Positions 8,254 through 17,086 are shown, numbered from the stretch's first letter. The stretch: 22,879 nt of DNA from Balneolales bacterium (GCA_007131625.1 SLQC01000066.1:1-22879), one strand, 5' to 3'. The notes: a model not told the origin generated them from the sequence alone. Numbers and translations: made by a program.

Positions 8254-10530
8254 ATGCCGCGTCCAAGCACCGACACCGGCAGCCAGGCACGCAAATCCAA
8301 CAGGCTGATTCACGAAACATCACCCTATCTTCAGCAGCACGCATGGAATCCGGTTGATTGGTATCCATGGGGGGATGAGGCTTTGGAACGAGCGCGGCGG
8401 GAAAATCGAATGATCTTCCTGAGCATTGGCTACTCCAGCTGCCACTGGTGCCATGTCATGGAGAGGGAGTCATTTGAAAATCCGGAGGTCGCCCGGTTGT
8501 TAAACGAACATTTTATCGCTATCAAAGTCGATCGCGAAGAGCGTCCCGATGTCGACGCCGTCTATATGGAGGCACTTCAGATGATGACCGGTCAGGGCGG
8601 CTGGCCGTTAAATGTCTGGCTTACACCTGATCAAATTCCGATTTTTGCCGGCACCTATTTCCCGCCGCAGGATATTCACGGCCGGCCCGGTTTTGCTTCC
8701 GTCCTCCGCGAACTTGTCGATGTCTACCGGAATCAACCCGAAAAAGTAAAGCAGCAGTCCACCGCAATACAGCAGGCTCTGCAAAACGATCTTTACGACC
8801 AACTTTCCTCCGAGAAGTTCACATCGAAGCATCTCGAACAGGCGTATCGTGGTTATGAGAATGCCTATGACAAAAAATATGGCGGATTCTCCGGCGCTCC
8901 AAAATTTCCTACTGCAATGGGTATCGGGTTCCTGCTGCGCTACGGTAAGAATCCGGGGGCGAAGCATGCGCACAAAATGGCATTACATTCGCTGGAAAAA
9001 ATGATCTGCGGTGGAATTTACGATCAGATCGGCGGCGGTTTTCATCGATACAGCACCGATCAGGAGTGGCTGGTGCCACATTTCGAAAAGATGTTGTACG
9101 ACAACGCCCTGCTGCTAACCGTATTGGCGGAGGCGTCGCTTGCAAGCGGCCGAACCCTTTTCTCCGAAGCGGCCGACGAAACTATTGCTTTTCTTAATCG
9201 CGATATGCGTCACCCCGATGGCGGCTACTATTCCGCATTGGACGCTGATACTGACGGTGTGGAGGGTGCGTTTTACGTCTTCACCGACGACGAACTGAAA
9301 CGCATTCTGGATGAAGACTCATTTTCGTTGGCAGCGGACTATTTCGGAGTCGGTCCAGCCGGCAATTGGGAAGGAGTTTCGGTACTGCATCGGGCAATGT
9401 CACTTCACGATCTGGCCGAAAAACATGAAATTGAAGAAGGTTCTCTGAATATCCGGCTGGATCGGATCAAAAAACAGCTCCTCGACTACCGCAACGGGCG
9501 CACACGTCCGTGCCTTGATGACAAGATCATCACTTCCTGGAACGCCCTGATGCTTATCGCCCACTGCCGGTGTGTCCGGCTTCTTGACCGGGACTCCTCC
9601 GACGCAGTCCAACTCGGTACGTTTCTGGCAGAACGGGCACTGCAGAATGGCGAACTCTACCGCATCATCGATCGCAACGGAAACGTCAAGCAACCGGGTT
9701 TTCTCGATGATTATGCACTGCTTGCCGACAGCTTTTCCCGGCTTTTTGAAGTCACCGGCGACCAGAAATGGCTTTCTCTTGCGGCCTGCCTGACCCATTC
9801 GTTAACAGAACGGTTTTATGATCGGGACAAAAACGCCTTTCGTTATACCTCACAGGATCAGAAGTCCCTCATCTCAAAACCACGCGACCTTTTTGACAAC
9901 GCTCAGCCCGGCGGCACCAGCGCAGCTATCACCACCCTTTTCCGTACAGGTCATCTGTGTGGTATGCCGGAATGGACCCGCATTGCGATCGGGGCGATGG
10001 AGCCGCTCGCTCAAATAGCTGCAACTCACGCAACGGCATTCGGATACCTGCTTCAAACCATGCATAACTACCTGTTCCCCGGTAAAGAGATTGTGATCGC
10101 CTCGCAAAATCCTGATACAGATCCGGTCGCTCAAAAAATGATCGCAATCTGGCGGGAAAACTACGATCCCTCTTCGTATCTTATCACCCGAACATCAAAT
10201 CGTACCGGCAGGGAATCATCGGAATCGATATCGAAACTTGAACCGGAATCGGAACCGACATCGGAAATGAATTCGGATTCGGATTCGGATTCGGATTCAA
10301 GTTCAAAATCAGAATCAAAATCGGAATCGACACCAATATCGGAGATGGAATCGGAACCAGATCGGGAGGATCAGAAATTTTCATTATCCGATACCGGATT
10401 TTCTACGCTTTACAGTGACAAAACAACCCGGGATGGTAAGACAACGGCCTGGATCTGCCGGAACTTCAGCTGCCGTCAGCCGGTGCATGATCCGGATGAT
10501 TTTCGAAAAGAAATCAGTCTGTCCAATTAA
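8254..10530 (+). CDS. DUF255 thioredoxin-fold protein (YyaL / SPATA20-like) with repeat insert
   Basis: A 758-residue cytosolic protein. Residues 15-175 form the DUF255 thioredoxin-like domain: NRLIHETSPYLQQHAWNPVDW, FLSIGYSSCHWCHVMERESF with a CHWC dithiol (Cys63, Cys66), KVDREERPDVD, and GGWPLNVWLTPD. The rest resembles an (alpha/alpha)6 glycosidase-type barrel (GGIYDQIGGGFHRYSTD, VPHFEKMLYDNALL, DALMLIAH-like segments, FLDDYALLADS). The family occurs from bacteria to humans, with no settled biochemical function. Residues about 654-707 are a Ser/Glu/Asp/Lys-rich insert encoded by a hexamer microsatellite, placed just before the conserved C-terminal TAWICRNFSCRQPV. Without the insert the length is normal. 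The upstream 176 bases hold no gene. Confidence 0.9.
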   Translation: MPRPSTDTGSQARKSNRLIHETSPYLQQHAWNPVDWYPWGDEALERARRENRMIFLSIGYSSCHWCHVMERESFENPEVARLLNEHFIAIKVDREERPDVDAVYMEALQMMTGQGGWPLNVWLTPDQIPIFAGTYFPPQDIHGRPGFASVLRELVDVYRNQPEKVKQQSTAIQQALQNDLYDQLSSEKFTSKHLEQAYRGYENAYDKKYGGFSGAPKFPTAMGIGFLLRYGKNPGAKHAHKMALHSLEKMICGGIYDQIGGGFHRYSTDQEWLVPHFEKMLYDNALLLTVLAEASLASGRTLFSEAADETIAFLNRDMRHPDGGYYSALDADTDGVEGAFYVFTDDELKRILDEDSFSLAADYFGVGPAGNWEGVSVLHRAMSLHDLAEKHEIEEGSLNIRLDRIKKQLLDYRNGRTRPCLDDKIITSWNALMLIAHCRCVRLLDRDSSDAVQLGTFLAERALQNGELYRIIDRNGNVKQPGFLDDYALLADSFSRLFEVTGDQKWLSLAACLTHSLTERFYDRDKNAFRYTSQDQKSLISKPRDLFDNAQPGGTSAAITTLFRTGHLCGMPEWTRIAIGAMEPLAQIAATHATAFGYLLQTMHNYLFPGKEIVIASQNPDTDPVAQKMIAIWRENYDPSSYLITRTSNRTGRESSESISKLEPESEPTSEMNSDSDSDSDSSSKSESKSESTPISEMESEPDREDQKFSLSDTGFSTLYSDKTTRDGKTTAWICRNFSCRQPVHDPDDFRKEISLSN
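10210..10380 (+). repeat. Imperfect hexanucleotide microsatellite inside the DUF255 gene
   Basis: Repeats of TCGGAA, TCGGAT and TCAAAA type make up about 170 bases. The purest core is four consecutive ATTCGG units at 10271-10294 followed by ATTC. The unit length is a multiple of three, so slippage would lengthen or shorten a Ser-Asp/Ser-Glu tract without breaking the frame. On the other strand the same stretch reads as Asn/Pro-rich, which explains a spurious minus-strand frame there. Confidence 0.85.
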
Positions 10531-10563
10531 TTTTCACACAACTTGACGGTATACACAACGTTT

Positions 10564-10578
10564 ATTACTGTCAGTAAT
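10564..10578. promoter_or_regulatory. Palindrome upstream of the FKBP lipoprotein gene
   Basis: ATTACTG and CAGTAAT flank a single T, giving perfect seven-base arms 28 bases before the ATG at 10607. Placement inside the 76-base gap fits an operator for a dimeric regulator or a small hairpin. There is no T tract, so an intrinsic terminator is unlikely. The regulator is unknown. Confidence 0.3.
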
Positions 10579-10606
10579 CAACACTTTTTACCTTCGTAAC
10601 CAAATC

Positions 10607-11116
10607 ATGTTTAAAAAAATATTTTGGGCACCAGCTACCATTATCATATTGACGACAGTACTGCTGATCATTGCATCCTGCAGCGACAACAGCATTACCG
10701 GTCCTGAATACACACCTCCGGAAGCCCGAGACACTACCGGGGTCGAGAGTTTCAGAGCGGAAAACGGCCTTCTCATCTATTTCCATCAACATGGTGACGG
10801 ACTTGTCATCACCGAAAACGACGCCATCCAGGTACATTATACTGGAAGAAGAGTAAACGGGGAAGTTTTTGACAGCAGCTACCGTAACGGGGGCGCCACT
10901 TCAATCACCCTGCAACTCAGCAATGTGGTCGACGGTTTCATGCAAGGGGTGGCCGGAGTCCATATTGATGGTGAACGTCACCATCAGGCCCGTGAAGGAG
11001 CGATCCGGACTCTCGTTATCCCACCTGATCTCGGTTACGGCGGCACCAACCATCAACTGAATCAAGATACTCTTATTTTCGAAATAGAAATCGTTAGTGT
11101 GTCTCTTCAGGATTGA
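10607..11116 (+). CDS. FKBP-type peptidyl-prolyl isomerase, lipoprotein
   Basis: A 169-residue lipoprotein. Residues 1-24 form a signal peptide ending in lipobox IIASC, with Cys25 as the lipidated residue, followed by a flexible linker (SDNSITGPEYTPPEARD). The FKBP domain spans about 60-166: IQVHYTGRRVNGEVFDSS, VVDGFMQGVAGVHIDGE, and IPPDLGYGG then LIFEIEIVSV. Such proteins assist folding of secreted or outer-membrane proteins by isomerising X-Pro bonds. The usual active-site Trp position is Phe (VVDGFMQG) and the usual IPxN loop reads NHQLNQD, so isomerase activity may be low. Gene ends convergent with alr, 25 bases apart. Confidence 0.88.
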   Translation: MFKKIFWAPATIIILTTVLLIIASCSDNSITGPEYTPPEARDTTGVESFRAENGLLIYFHQHGDGLVITENDAIQVHYTGRRVNGEVFDSSYRNGGATSITLQLSNVVDGFMQGVAGVHIDGERHHQAREGAIRTLVIPPDLGYGGTNHQLNQDTLIFEIEIVSVSLQD

Positions 11117-11141
11117 CTGTACTTTACGCGTTACCGGGAAA

Positions 11142-12221
11142 TCAGGATTGCCCTGACATCACACGAGGGACTTTCGGATGAATGCCGCAGCATATTTCAT
11201 ACGGTATGGTGCCGATCGCTTCAGCCCATTTTCCGGCATGATTGCGATCACTACCCATGACCAGGACTTCCGTTCCCGGAACATACGTATCACCTCCCAG
11301 CCAGATCATTATGTAATCCATAGTTACGCGTCCCACTTGCGGATACCAGTGTCCCTCCACGCTGACCGGCATTTTACCAGATAAATTTCTGCGAAAGCCA
11401 TCGGCATATCCAATCGGGACCACAGCATAATGGCCGTCAGCCGGCGCCTGCCAGGTTGCCCCATAGCTTAACGGTGTGCCCTTCTTAACCCTCTTGCACT
11501 GCGCAATCCACGATATCCAGGACATGACCGGATGCAGTTGGTCCGACGGAATCGGCGAAGGATCATATCCGTACATTGCGATACCATGGCGAACCATATC
11601 GCAATGTGTCTCGGGATGGTTGAGCGATGCTGCAGAATTGGCTGCATGAATCGGGTATTTTTCGCCAAAGACTGCACGGATATCATGAAGAATGTCTTTT
11701 TGACGAGCCAAATGCCCCGAACTTTGTTCATCGGCGGTTGCGAAATGGGACATCACGCCCTGACAAATTATCTTGCCGGAAGCCCCGATCAGCTGTTCGA
11801 TTTGATCGAGCCTGTCGGGCGGCATTCCCAGACGCCCCATCCCCGAATCGATCTCCACATGATAGACGGTACCGGCTTCCAGCAGGTCGAAATGCTCCTC
11901 GGAACTGACGACAGCGATCAAATCGAATTCCCTGTATGCCCCTGCAGTCTTCAAGACCGGGACGCCAAATACCAGGATCGGATGAATGATGCCGGCTTCC
12001 CGAAGGATGACAGCCTCGGTGACGTTGGCTACTGCATACATATCATAATACGCTTCAAGAGTCCGCGCAATCTCAACTGCACCGTGTCCGTATGCATCAG
12101 CCTTGATCACGGCAATCGATTTCACTCCGGGTGCCAGATTCCGGTGAAGATAACGGGCATTGGAACGCAGCCGGTCCCGATCAATGACAACATGAGAGTG
12201 ATTAAATGGATAGCGTGACAT
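11142..12221 (-). CDS. alr: Alanine racemase
   Basis: PLP-dependent racemase making D-alanine for peptidoglycan. The product has 359 residues, normal for the family. Lys40 in AVIKADAYGHG is the PLP lysine; Arg-His in CDMVRHGIAMYG, the catalytic Tyr segment GTPLSYGATW, and GYADGF are also present. A TTG at 12230 in frame would add three residues, but ATG at 12221 begins MSRYPFNHSHVVIDRD and is the better start. Just upstream, the last copy of the intergenic repeat opens a nine-codon mini-ORF (12253-12224) whose TGA ends two bases before this ATG, which suggests coupled translation or attenuation. The S2P gene lies further upstream on the same strand. Confidence 0.94.
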   Translation of the reverse strand: MSRYPFNHSHVVIDRDRLRSNARYLHRNLAPGVKSIAVIKADAYGHGAVEIARTLEAYYDMYAVANVTEAVILREAGIIHPILVFGVPVLKTAGAYREFDLIAVVSSEEHFDLLEAGTVYHVEIDSGMGRLGMPPDRLDQIEQLIGASGKIICQGVMSHFATADEQSSGHLARQKDILHDIRAVFGEKYPIHAANSAASLNHPETHCDMVRHGIAMYGYDPSPIPSDQLHPVMSWISWIAQCKRVKKGTPLSYGATWQAPADGHYAVVPIGYADGFRRNLSGKMPVSVEGHWYPQVGRVTMDYIMIWLGGDTYVPGTEVLVMGSDRNHAGKWAEAIGTIPYEICCGIHPKVPRVMSGQS

Positions 12222-12223
12222 GG

Positions 12224-12253
12224 TCAGCAAAAGTGAATCTTTGTGGTTTTCAT
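12224..12253 (-). CDS. Nine-codon leader mini-ORF before alr
   Basis: ATG at 12253 starts MKTTKIHFC followed by TGA at 12226-12224, two bases before the alr ATG. Its first two codons are the terminal ATGAAA of the intergenic repeat, the same element that supplies the true start codons of glyA and the Trm112-like gene. It may be translated and reinitiate into alr, or be a by-product of repeat insertion. Nothing else supports it. Confidence 0.3.
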   Translation of the reverse strand: MKTTKIHFC

Positions 12254-12545
12254 ATGTTTAAAATTTTTGATTTATAAGGTCACATTGGAGCACCCATGGC
12301 TTTAATCATGCTCGTGTGTGTCGGTTACCAGTCATGAGAGTTTCATCTGTTTATTTTTTTAATTCTAAGGACAGATGTAATGTCCATGTCGATTATAATC
12401 ATGACCCTGTGTGTCGATTTCCGTCATGATCATTTCATCTGTTTATAATGTTTGATTTCTTACGTCAGATGGAGTATCCATGATGAAATAATCTTGTGCA
12501 AGTGTGTTGGTGCCCTTCGTCATAGGTGTTTTATTGTTTCATGCG
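12248..12545 (-). repeat. Tandem ~90-base repeats upstream of alr
   Basis: Read on the minus strand, three copies run from 12525 to 12430 (96 bases), 12429 to 12338 (92) and 12337 to 12248 (90). The tail of an older copy, ATGAAA at 12542-12537, precedes them. Shared blocks are the same as upstream of glyA: TCATGACGG, CGACACACA, CATGATTA, CATGG, TCCAATGTG or TACATCTG, CCTTA and AAACAGATGAAA. The block fills the gap between the S2P gene and alr and is oriented with both. Confidence 0.85.
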
Positions 12546-12585
12546 AGTTAAACTGTGATGGTGGTAGCGAAGATGAGGATGTCTA

Positions 12586-13743
12586 CTAAGTAGATGACAA
12601 TGGCTGTTGGGGATCCGGCTGCACCGATTTGTGCTTATGCTTCTGCTGCATCAACCAGAAGCGGATCTCATGGGCATCGCTCATACCGATTATCGTTCCG
12701 TTTTTCAGGATCGGGAGGAACTCTGCCCGCAGCTTCACACCCGGTTTATAGGTAGTCACATCCTCAACATCCACAAAATACCCTCGTTCAACCGGCCGGT
12801 ACAGATGGTGAAGCGATTCGTTTGCATCTGGCAGCTTATCGAGTTCGCGCCCCATGACAACGTGCTCCAGTATACCTTCCTTTGTCACCGGAATAACAGC
12901 ATTCGGCAAATAGCGGGTGTCCATTCGGTGGATCTGACGGATAATTGCGGCCGGATGGCGGTCATCGCTTATGGAAAAAATAAGATCCTGAAAATCCGGC
13001 TTGTAGACCAGTTCATCCCTGCCGCTGTATACCGTATACCAAAGATATCCCGCCAGAAAGGCCGACCAAAAAGCTGTGGAGATTCCCTCGGTAACCCCCA
13101 ATACCAGTGAAAAAAGCATTATCATAATGATAATCACGATACTGATGTGATACGTCATTATGGAAGCCCGGTAAAAATATTTTTTAAAATGCCACAAACC
13201 GGCCCGCATTGCCCGCCCACCGTCGAGTGGGAAGATGGGTAGTAAATTAAATCCGCCCAGCAGCACATTCATGTAGAACACAAACTGGAGCACAAGATAG
13301 GCCTCGTTGTTATCCGGATGGGTGACGGAGGCCATACCCCAGGCCAGACCCGCAAAGAGAAACGAAGCCAGTGGTCCTGACAGTGCGATAATCAACTCCT
13401 CCGCAGGACGCATCGGACGTTGCTTCAGTTCGGCCATCCCACCGAACAGGTAGAGATGGATGCGTTCGAGCGGAAGCCGAAGAACCCGGGCAGCCAGAGC
13501 GTGTCCGTATTCGTGGATGAAAATCGAGAGTGTGAGAAAGAGCGACGACACGATTCCCATCATCCAGTAGATCCATGTCGCCTGAGTAAACATAATCTGC
13601 GGGTAATACCGGTCACTAAGCACCCAGGCCATTAAAATGACAACCAGGGGGAGCAACGGATCAATAGTGATCTGCATTCCGCCCAGTTGAAAACCGAACT
13701 TGTTTAATCCTGTCAATCGTTTAATGTTCACCTTAAAAACCAT
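12586..13743 (-). CDS. Site-2 protease family (M50) metalloprotease with CBS-like C-terminus
   Basis: A 385-residue integral membrane zinc protease. About six hydrophobic segments lie in residues 28-245. The zinc motif HEYGH is at 77-81, and the third ligand Asp174 lies in FNLLPIFPLDGGRAMR. Residues 270-365 are soluble and resemble a CBS pair (ISDDRHPAAIIRQIHRMDTRYLPNAVIPV and a second half ending ILKNGTIIGMSDAHEIRFWL). Proteases of this class cleave within membranes, often releasing anti-sigma factors, and the CBS part may sense an adenosyl ligand; the target here is unknown. The frame extends upstream to 13827, but MVFKVNIKRLTG at 13743, preceded by GGAAAGAAAAACG, is the better start. Confidence 0.88.
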   Translation of the reverse strand: MVFKVNIKRLTGLNKFGFQLGGMQITIDPLLPLVVILMAWVLSDRYYPQIMFTQATWIYWMMGIVSSLFLTLSIFIHEYGHALAARVLRLPLERIHLYLFGGMAELKQRPMRPAEELIIALSGPLASFLFAGLAWGMASVTHPDNNEAYLVLQFVFYMNVLLGGFNLLPIFPLDGGRAMRAGLWHFKKYFYRASIMTYHISIVIIIMIMLFSLVLGVTEGISTAFWSAFLAGYLWYTVYSGRDELVYKPDFQDLIFSISDDRHPAAIIRQIHRMDTRYLPNAVIPVTKEGILEHVVMGRELDKLPDANESLHHLYRPVERGYFVDVEDVTTYKPGVKLRAEFLPILKNGTIIGMSDAHEIRFWLMQQKHKHKSVQPDPQQPLSST

Positions 13744-14228
13744 CGTTTTTCTTTCCGAATACCCTTCAGAACAACACCCGTCGAATTGTGACCAACTGCA
13801 GTGAATACACCTCCGCCGTGGTGACATGATGAGTTCGAAAGATACAGATTTTTTACCGGTGATTTATACCTGCAGAACTCCGGGTCAGGCCGAATCAAAA
13901 ACTTCTGCCCGAACGTCATTTCCACATGCATCACATTACCAAGCTACATGCCGCACTTTTATTCAATTTTCAAAGGTGCCTGGTGGATCATAAAGTGATA
14001 TCAAACATAAAGGCGGGGCCATGTTCGTTTATCGGTAGAATGAAAATGTGACTAAAAGCTGCGGGATGACGATTTGTCTGCACGAAAACTTCCAAATTGA
14101 GCGAAACGTAACTTTTCAGCATAAATACACGTAAACTGTCACAATGATTACCGGAATTTAAGAGTTTTGTTTAGAGACAAAAGTCGTAATATTCCTTTTT
14201 CTAAAACTAACTTATTATCGGTCCGACC
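13744..14228. other. 485-base gap between divergent S2P and sppA genes; no gene seen
   Basis: It must hold promoters for both flanking divergent genes, but I could not pick convincing elements. A minus-strand frame at 13934-13728 overlaps the S2P start and looks like chance. No copy of the glyA/alr repeat family and no RNA gene is visible. Confidence 0.5.
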
Positions 14229-16019
14229 ATGGGGTTTTTTAAAACATTTTTCGCAACACTTATGGCAATCTTTGTCTCTGTATTCTTACTATTTCTATTC
14301 GTGTTGATCGTTGTGATTTCCTCGCAACGGGAAACCGAACCTTACGTGCGAAACGGAACGGTTCTTGAAATCAAAATCGGCAACACTCTTGCCGAGCGGG
14401 AAACCGACGATCCGCTTAGTATATTGTTGCGTGATCCCTCCCGCAAACCTGTGACACTGCGGGGAATGGAAAACAACCTGGAAAAGGCAGCGGCCGACGA
14501 CCGAATCGAAGGAGTCTGGATCAAGGTGAACAATGTCGCTGCTTCCTGGAGCACTCTGACCGCATTACGCGACAAAATGGAAGCCTTCCGGAAAGAATCT
14601 GGCAAATTCATCTACATTTCAACAGATGACATCGGCTTCAACGAACAGAGTTATTTTCTGGCCACAGCTGCCGATTCGATCTTCTCACCTCCCGAAACAT
14701 TTTTTGAGTTTGACGGCTTCTTCATTCAATCGGCTTTTTTCAAGGAGTTCCTCGACAAAATGGGGGTTGAGGCTCAGATTTTTCGTGCCGGAACATACAA
14801 ATCCGCAGTGGAACCTTTTAACCGCACTGACTTTTCAGAAGAAAGCAAAGAACAGCTCCAGTCAATCGTCGACAATGTGGCACACTACTTTCTCATTGCA
14901 GTCGGTGAGCGATCCGGTAAGACTCGAAATGAGCTGGATCAGATTCTGAACGAAGCACCGATGCTGACTTCTCGCGATGCCTATGAAGCCGGATTCATTG
15001 ACGCGCTTATCTATCCGGACGAAATGGAAACCCGGCTTGAAAACCGAATCAAAGAACTGGGACATGACGAACTTCGCACCATAACCTACCAGCGGTACAA
15101 TCGGGTCAGCAGATCGTCGGCCGGTTTAAAGGATCCATCCGGTGATAACAAGATCGCTGTCATCAACGCCACCGGAAATATTATGCCGGAACTGGGTACG
15201 CCTTCACCCTTTAGCCGACCTTCTGATCAGATTACAGCTCGTAATATGAGTGAGCATCTCAAAGCTGCACGGGAAGACGATGACATAAAAGCTATTGTGG
15301 TTAGAATTACGAGTCCCGGCGGTGCCGGATCTACTTCAGATCTGATCTGGGAGGATATCCGCAGAACTGCTGAAGAGAAGCCGGTGATTGCATCATTCGG
15401 ATCTGTAGCTGCAAGCGGTGGCTATTACATTGGAATGGCCGCAGACACCATAGTGGCCTCCACACAGACCATCACCGGATCGATTGGTGTCTTCGGATTG
15501 GTACTGAACATGCAGGAGCTTCTCAACGAAAAGCTGGGAGTTCGTTTCGATGCCGTAACGACCCATGAACAGTCGCTCTGGATCACTCCGGACAGGCCGC
15601 TCAGTGAGGCCGGAAAGCAAACTTTTCAGCAGTTTATTGACGATTTTTATGAAATTTTTCTGGAGCGAGTGGCTACCAGCCGAGGTATGAGTGTGGATGA
15701 AGTTCATACGGTGGCACAGGGGCGGGTCTGGACCGGGCCGGAAGCAATCGAAGCGGGCCTTGTTGATGCGCTCGGCGAACTGGATGTGGCCCTGGCTATC
15801 GCCGCCGAAAAAGCGGATATTGAAGAGTACACGATTGAATCATTTCCCAAGCCGAAATCATTACTTGAAATGTTCACTTCATCCGCCCAGACACAGATTA
15901 AAAGCTGGATGAATCCCGGTATAAAAGAACTGGAATATCTCGATCCTGTTTTGGATATTTTGGTACATGATCGAAACGCAGCAATCGCACGTATTCCTTT
16001 CGATTTTGTGATTCACTGA
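14229..16019 (+). CDS. sppA: Signal peptide peptidase SppA, 67K type
   Basis: A 596-residue membrane-anchored serine protease that degrades cleaved signal peptides. Residues 4-32 form a single hydrophobic anchor, with the rest outside the cytoplasm. The length fits the duplicated 67K form: the N-terminal half carries the general-base Lys191 (RAGTYKSAVEPFNRTDFS), and the C-terminal half carries the nucleophile Ser396 in SFGSVAASGGYYIGMAAD. SITGSIGVFG-like segment TITGSIGVFG and GRVWTGPEAIEAGLVD are also typical. Both catalytic residues are present, so it should be active. The start is ATG at 14229 with no Shine-Dalgarno. The MBL-fold gene follows after 37 bases. Confidence 0.94.
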   Translation: MGFFKTFFATLMAIFVSVFLLFLFVLIVVISSQRETEPYVRNGTVLEIKIGNTLAERETDDPLSILLRDPSRKPVTLRGMENNLEKAAADDRIEGVWIKVNNVAASWSTLTALRDKMEAFRKESGKFIYISTDDIGFNEQSYFLATAADSIFSPPETFFEFDGFFIQSAFFKEFLDKMGVEAQIFRAGTYKSAVEPFNRTDFSEESKEQLQSIVDNVAHYFLIAVGERSGKTRNELDQILNEAPMLTSRDAYEAGFIDALIYPDEMETRLENRIKELGHDELRTITYQRYNRVSRSSAGLKDPSGDNKIAVINATGNIMPELGTPSPFSRPSDQITARNMSEHLKAAREDDDIKAIVVRITSPGGAGSTSDLIWEDIRRTAEEKPVIASFGSVAASGGYYIGMAADTIVASTQTITGSIGVFGLVLNMQELLNEKLGVRFDAVTTHEQSLWITPDRPLSEAGKQTFQQFIDDFYEIFLERVATSRGMSVDEVHTVAQGRVWTGPEAIEAGLVDALGELDVALAIAAEKADIEEYTIESFPKPKSLLEMFTSSAQTQIKSWMNPGIKELEYLDPVLDILVHDRNAAIARIPFDFVIH

Positions 16020-16056
16020 ATTGATTGAAACAGGACCGACATAGCCAATTTGAACC

Positions 16057-16887
16057 ATGAATATCGGTGATTATCGCATAGAGCAACTCAGCGAAGGAAT
16101 CTTCGAGGTCTCATCGGCCGGATCCATTCGGAAGATCCGAGACCATCAGCAGGAGAAATCGCCGCTTGCGTCCGTCGAGCGGGTGGGACTTGATCCCATC
16201 CTTATCGACACGGGAACCACCTGCATACTGCTGGATACGGGTCTTGGAATAGGGCTGGACAAAAAAGATCCGAATCAGGATTCCTCCAATATTCTCACCA
16301 ACCTTGGAATATTCGGATACCGAGCTACCGACATCAAACATGTCATTATGAGTCATCTTCACTATGACCATGCAGCGGGTCTGAGCTATTCGGATATTGC
16401 AGGTCGTGTCACAGCAACATTACCGAATGCCAGAATACATGTGCAGAACATTGAATGGGAAGCGGCGTTGCGGCAATACAATGCACAACCTGTAACTCGT
16501 GGTATGGGATACGAAACGGACGATCTCTACCGTCTGGTGGCAGACGGTCGTTTTGTGTTTCTCAATAAAGAGTATCAGGAGATTTTTAAAGGCATAACGG
16601 TAATCCGCACCGGTGGCCACACTCCGGGACACCAGATTGTACGTATCCGCAACTGTAATGAGACCGCCTACTATTGCGGAGATCTCATTCCTGCTGATTC
16701 CCATTTAAACCATTATTTATTGCGGAGAGTGGATACCGACAGCATCAAAGCACGCAAAGCCAAAACACTTCTGATGCAACAGGCTTATCGGGATAAGGCC
16801 ACTCTGCTTTTCTATCATTCGATCTATCAGAAAGCCGGGAAAATATCACGGGACAAAAACCGAAAATTTGTGCTTAAGTCCGGGTGA
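16057..16887 (+). CDS. MBL-fold metallo-hydrolase
   Basis: A 276-residue metallo-beta-lactamase-fold enzyme. The two-metal site is complete: SHLHYDHAAG (His100, His102, Asp104, His105), His188 in TGGHTPGHQ, Asp209 in YYCGDLIP, and His254 in LFYHSIYQ. Fold members include lactonases, thioesterases and glyoxalase II; none is specified by the sequence, so the substrate is unknown. There is no signal peptide. It lies 37 bases after sppA and is probably cotranscribed. A hairpin at 16889-16911 may end the transcript before the riboswitch. Confidence 0.88.
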   Translation: MNIGDYRIEQLSEGIFEVSSAGSIRKIRDHQQEKSPLASVERVGLDPILIDTGTTCILLDTGLGIGLDKKDPNQDSSNILTNLGIFGYRATDIKHVIMSHLHYDHAAGLSYSDIAGRVTATLPNARIHVQNIEWEAALRQYNAQPVTRGMGYETDDLYRLVADGRFVFLNKEYQEIFKGITVIRTGGHTPGHQIVRIRNCNETAYYCGDLIPADSHLNHYLLRRVDTDSIKARKAKTLLMQQAYRDKATLLFYHSIYQKAGKISRDKNRKFVLKSG

Positions 16888-16888
16888 T

Positions 16889-16911
16889 AACGGATAGTAT
16901 TTTCCGTTTTC
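16889..16911 (+). terminator. Candidate intrinsic terminator after the MBL gene
   Basis: AACGGA and TCCGTT form a six-base-pair stem with an eight-base loop, followed by TTCT. It begins right after the MBL stop at 16887. The stem is short and the T tract is weak, but the location between two transcription units fits. Confidence 0.45.
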
Positions 16912-16960
16912 TCATCCCACTCGGTTTCACAATTCTTCATCATTTGAGCCTTTCAGTTTT

Positions 16961-16990
16961 TTTGACCTGAAATGGTACTTTCCTTACAGT
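16961..16990 (+). promoter_or_regulatory. Candidate promoter of the TPP-riboswitch transcript
   Basis: TTTG at 16961-16964 is followed after 20 bases by TACAGTTT at 16985, which fits the Bacteroidota pattern TTTG-N19/21-TAnnTTTG in part. The same stretch also reads as TTGACC, 17 bases, TACAGT in the sigma70 style. Either reading places the start just before the riboswitch aptamer. Confidence 0.4.
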
Positions 16991-17002
16991 TTTAAAATTA
17001 TT

Positions 17003-17086
17003 ACTTTTTATGCGGGGTGCCTGATAGAAGATCAGGCTGAGAATAAACCCGGAACCTGATCTGGATAATGCCAGCGTAGGAAAGCC
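17003..17086 (+). promoter_or_regulatory. TPP riboswitch (THI element)
   Basis: The conserved TPP aptamer blocks occur in order: GGGGTGC at 17014-17020, a perfect CCTGAT/ATCAGG hairpin with AGAAG loop (P3), CTGAGA at 17037-17042, ACCC, GAACCTGATC at 17052-17061, then CTGG, TAATGCC and GCGTAGGAAAG. It binds thiamine pyrophosphate and normally represses downstream thiamine genes. Downstream there is no hairpin with a T tract; AAGCAG near 17094 can pair with CTGCTT near 17125, so control at the level of translation or an alternative fold is more likely. The leader runs about 80 bases to the methyltransferase ATG at 17166. Confidence 0.93.

Noticed and set aside
10184..10384. Minus-strand Pro/Asn/Ile-rich frame across the microsatellite
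   Set aside because: It is the complement of the simple repeat inside the DUF255 gene, not a gene.
11142..11156. TCAGG-ATTGC-CCTGA inverted repeat at the alr stop
   Set aside because: Lies inside the last codons of alr and lacks a T tract in either direction, so a bidirectional terminator is not supported.
13728..13934. 68-codon minus-strand frame over the S2P start
   Set aside because: It overlaps the start of the S2P gene in another frame and has no protein-family signal.
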